NCBI GenBank assembly: GCA_947503715.1
Contig: CANNER010000002.1
Location: forward strand, 620,001-684,000
Origin: an uncultured Caulobacterales bacterium
GTDB taxonomy: Bacteria; Pseudomonadota; Alphaproteobacteria; Caulobacterales; Maricaulaceae
Direction: 5' to 3'
DNA length: 64,000 bases
In this document: in pieces, positions 63,078 to 64,000 of the stretch
Position numbering within the stretch: position 1 is the first letter of the stretch
Layout: the number at the start of each line of letters is the position of its first letter
Notes under the pieces: model-generated
What the model was told of the DNA's origin: nothing
Seen by the model: the letters and a program-made list of their open reading frames with translations, nothing else
Databases searched by the model: none
Translations under genes and position numbers: made by a program

Positions 63078-64000
63078 TTACCGTGAATTGGGAACCATCC
63101 AAGCAAAGAGCAAAATCATCACAATTAAAAAAAACGCTGCCCACCTATTGGAGAGAAATAGCCTCAATGCGGACTTACCATTATCTGGTTCCAATTTCTT
63201 CGTTTGCCAAAGAAAATGAATTGAAAGTGGTAGAATTGTAAAAAGTGCAAGAAAAAGAAAGTGAGAATTGCTGGAAACAACGTCAAATTTTCCGGGAAGT
63301 AATAATTCTCGAGACGACGAATTATCCAGATAAGGTTGAACGCGATTTTCAAAGATTATCGAATTTCTAATTTTATACGCAATTTGCAAGGAAATTACGA
63401 TCATGGTCAAGCTAACTGCATAGCAGAAAACCACCCCCAGCTTCACCCGTCCGCCAAACCGCCGCGCGGTACTCTTTATCCCTACAAAGGCATCATCCTC
63501 AATATCCTGACAGGCATAGATCGTGTCATATCCGACCGTCCAGAACATCAAGCCGAGATAGAGAATAAAGAGTGCGGGGCTCAGTTCCCCCGTCTTCGCG
63601 GCATAGGCCACGAGGACCGCCCAGTTAAAGGTCAGACCCAACCAGACCTGCGGAAACCAGGTGATCCGCTTCATAAAGGGATAGGCCGCGACGAGCGGGA
63701 TGGAGAGTAGGCTGACAATCTGCGCGAGACGCGGCAGCATCAGCAGCACGACCAAGCCGACCGCGCATTGCGCAAAGAGCCAGATCCACGCCTGTTTCGT
63801 CGTGACTGTGCCTGCGGGCAGGGGGCGCAGGGCCGTGCGTTCGACCTGCGCGTCCAAGTCCTGATCGACAATATCATTATAGGTGCAGCCCGCGCCGCGC
63901 ATCGCAATCGCCCCGATCAGGATCAGCGCGGCCCATTTCAAATCCGTCCAGACCAGACCGTGGCTCAACCCCGCAAAGGCCAGCCCGATCCAACCGGGCA
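63078..64000 (-). CDS. ubiA: 4-hydroxybenzoate polyprenyltransferase, 5' end beyond the window
   Basis: The open frame runs through the right edge, so the N-terminus is missing. UbiA adds the polyprenyl tail to 4-hydroxybenzoate in ubiquinone synthesis. The first Asp-rich motif is GAGCTYNDIVDQDLDAQV with RTALRPLPAG after it, the second is GYDTIYACQDIEDD followed by VGIKSTARRFG. In the C-terminal part a hydrophilic insert of about 40 residues (around NRVQPYLDNSSSRELLLPGK) lies between two membrane helices, and the DNA there is AT-richer. The ending LFLSNRWAAFFL matches the family. Confidence 0.93.
   Translation of the reverse strand, partial: PGWIGLAFAGLSHGLVWTDLKWAALILIGAIAMRGAGCTYNDIVDQDLDAQVERTALRPLPAGTVTTKQAWIWLFAQCAVGLVVLLMLPRLAQIVSLLSIPLVAAYPFMKRITWFPQVWLGLTFNWAVLVAYAAKTGELSPALFILYLGLMFWTVGYDTIYACQDIEDDAFVGIKSTARRFGGRVKLGVVFCYAVSLTMIVISLQIAYKIRNSIIFENRVQPYLDNSSSRELLLPGKFDVVSSNSHFLFLALFTILPLSIHFLWQTKKLEPDNGKSALRLFLSNRWAAFFLIVMILLFAWMVPNSR

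Noticed and set aside
1-64000. tRNA, rRNA, CRISPR arrays, insertion sequences, phage attachment sites
   Set aside because: No T-loop/acceptor patterns, regular direct repeats, transposase or integrase sequences were found in the gaps I read.

Overview
The window is a 64 kb chromosomal stretch of an alphaproteobacterium, most likely a dimorphic or prosthecate marine lineage (Hyphomonadales/Maricaulales/Caulobacterales type). The evidence is the conserved order pmbA - CysQ-like phosphatase - DUF4170 - DUF374 acyltransferase - waaA - lpxK, the purD / xseA / DUF2093 neighbourhood, a TonB-receptor-based maltodextrin locus with tryptophan-halogenase-like flavoproteins, and a TTAA-N7-TTAA (CtrA-type) site. 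G+C looks moderate (mid-50s by eye), with AT-rich intergenic regions. I saw no tRNA, rRNA, CRISPR array or insertion sequence.

Layout. 1-12.4 kb: glycan-uptake locus with two tail-to-tail halogenase-like flavoproteins, a TonB-dependent receptor, a periplasmic lipoprotein alpha-amylase, a cytoplasmic alpha-glucosidase, a LacI regulator and an MFS sugar transporter. 12.5-14.7 kb: a solitary three-domain DUF262 / HNH / AlbA_2 protein that looks like a defence nuclease. 14.8-18.2 kb: both methylmalonyl-CoA mutase subunits. 18.4-25.2 kb: ferredoxin-NADP reductase, LptD, and a type I secretion ABC/HlyD pair without TolC or substrate. 25.2-28.2 kb: an XRE regulator with two copies of a palindromic operator, and a divergent Lrp-type regulator/alanine dehydrogenase pair. 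28.3-36 kb: mutarotase, class II aldolase, FGE-like lipoprotein, FAD protein, a small beta-barrel-like protein divergent from a GH11-like lipoprotein, a Sel1-repeat protein and thiE. 35.9-36.6 kb: gene-free, with inverted repeats and a candidate structured RNA.

36.6-50 kb: metalloprotease lipoprotein, GFA protein, HAD phosphatase, MaoC hydratase, ribF, cupin-like protein, a tandem trio of TerB-like paralogues, amidohydrolase, purD, xseA, DUF2093, M23 lipoprotein and chorismate mutase. 50-59.2 kb: a lipid A/Kdo-centred minus-strand block (SnoaL lipoprotein, lpxL-type, lpxK, waaA, DUF374, then MsbA-like ABC, CysQ-DUF4170 fusion, pmbA), interrupted by one plus-strand phosphatase. 59.2-64 kb: MAPEG protein, DsbA-like protein, small secreted protein, MarR regulator divergent from a ZIP-like transporter, msrB, and ubiA running off the end.

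How they fit together. In the first region the receptor would import maltodextrins, the amylase and glucosidase degrade them, and the MFS carrier and LacI regulator handle inner-membrane uptake and control. LptD plus the lpxK/waaA block serve LPS synthesis and export. The most unusual items are the DUF262-HNH-AlbA_2 fusion, the GH11-like lipoprotein with both catalytic glutamates retained, the TerB-like trio, the paired XRE operators, and two possible untranslated RNAs (upstream of thiE and downstream of msrB).
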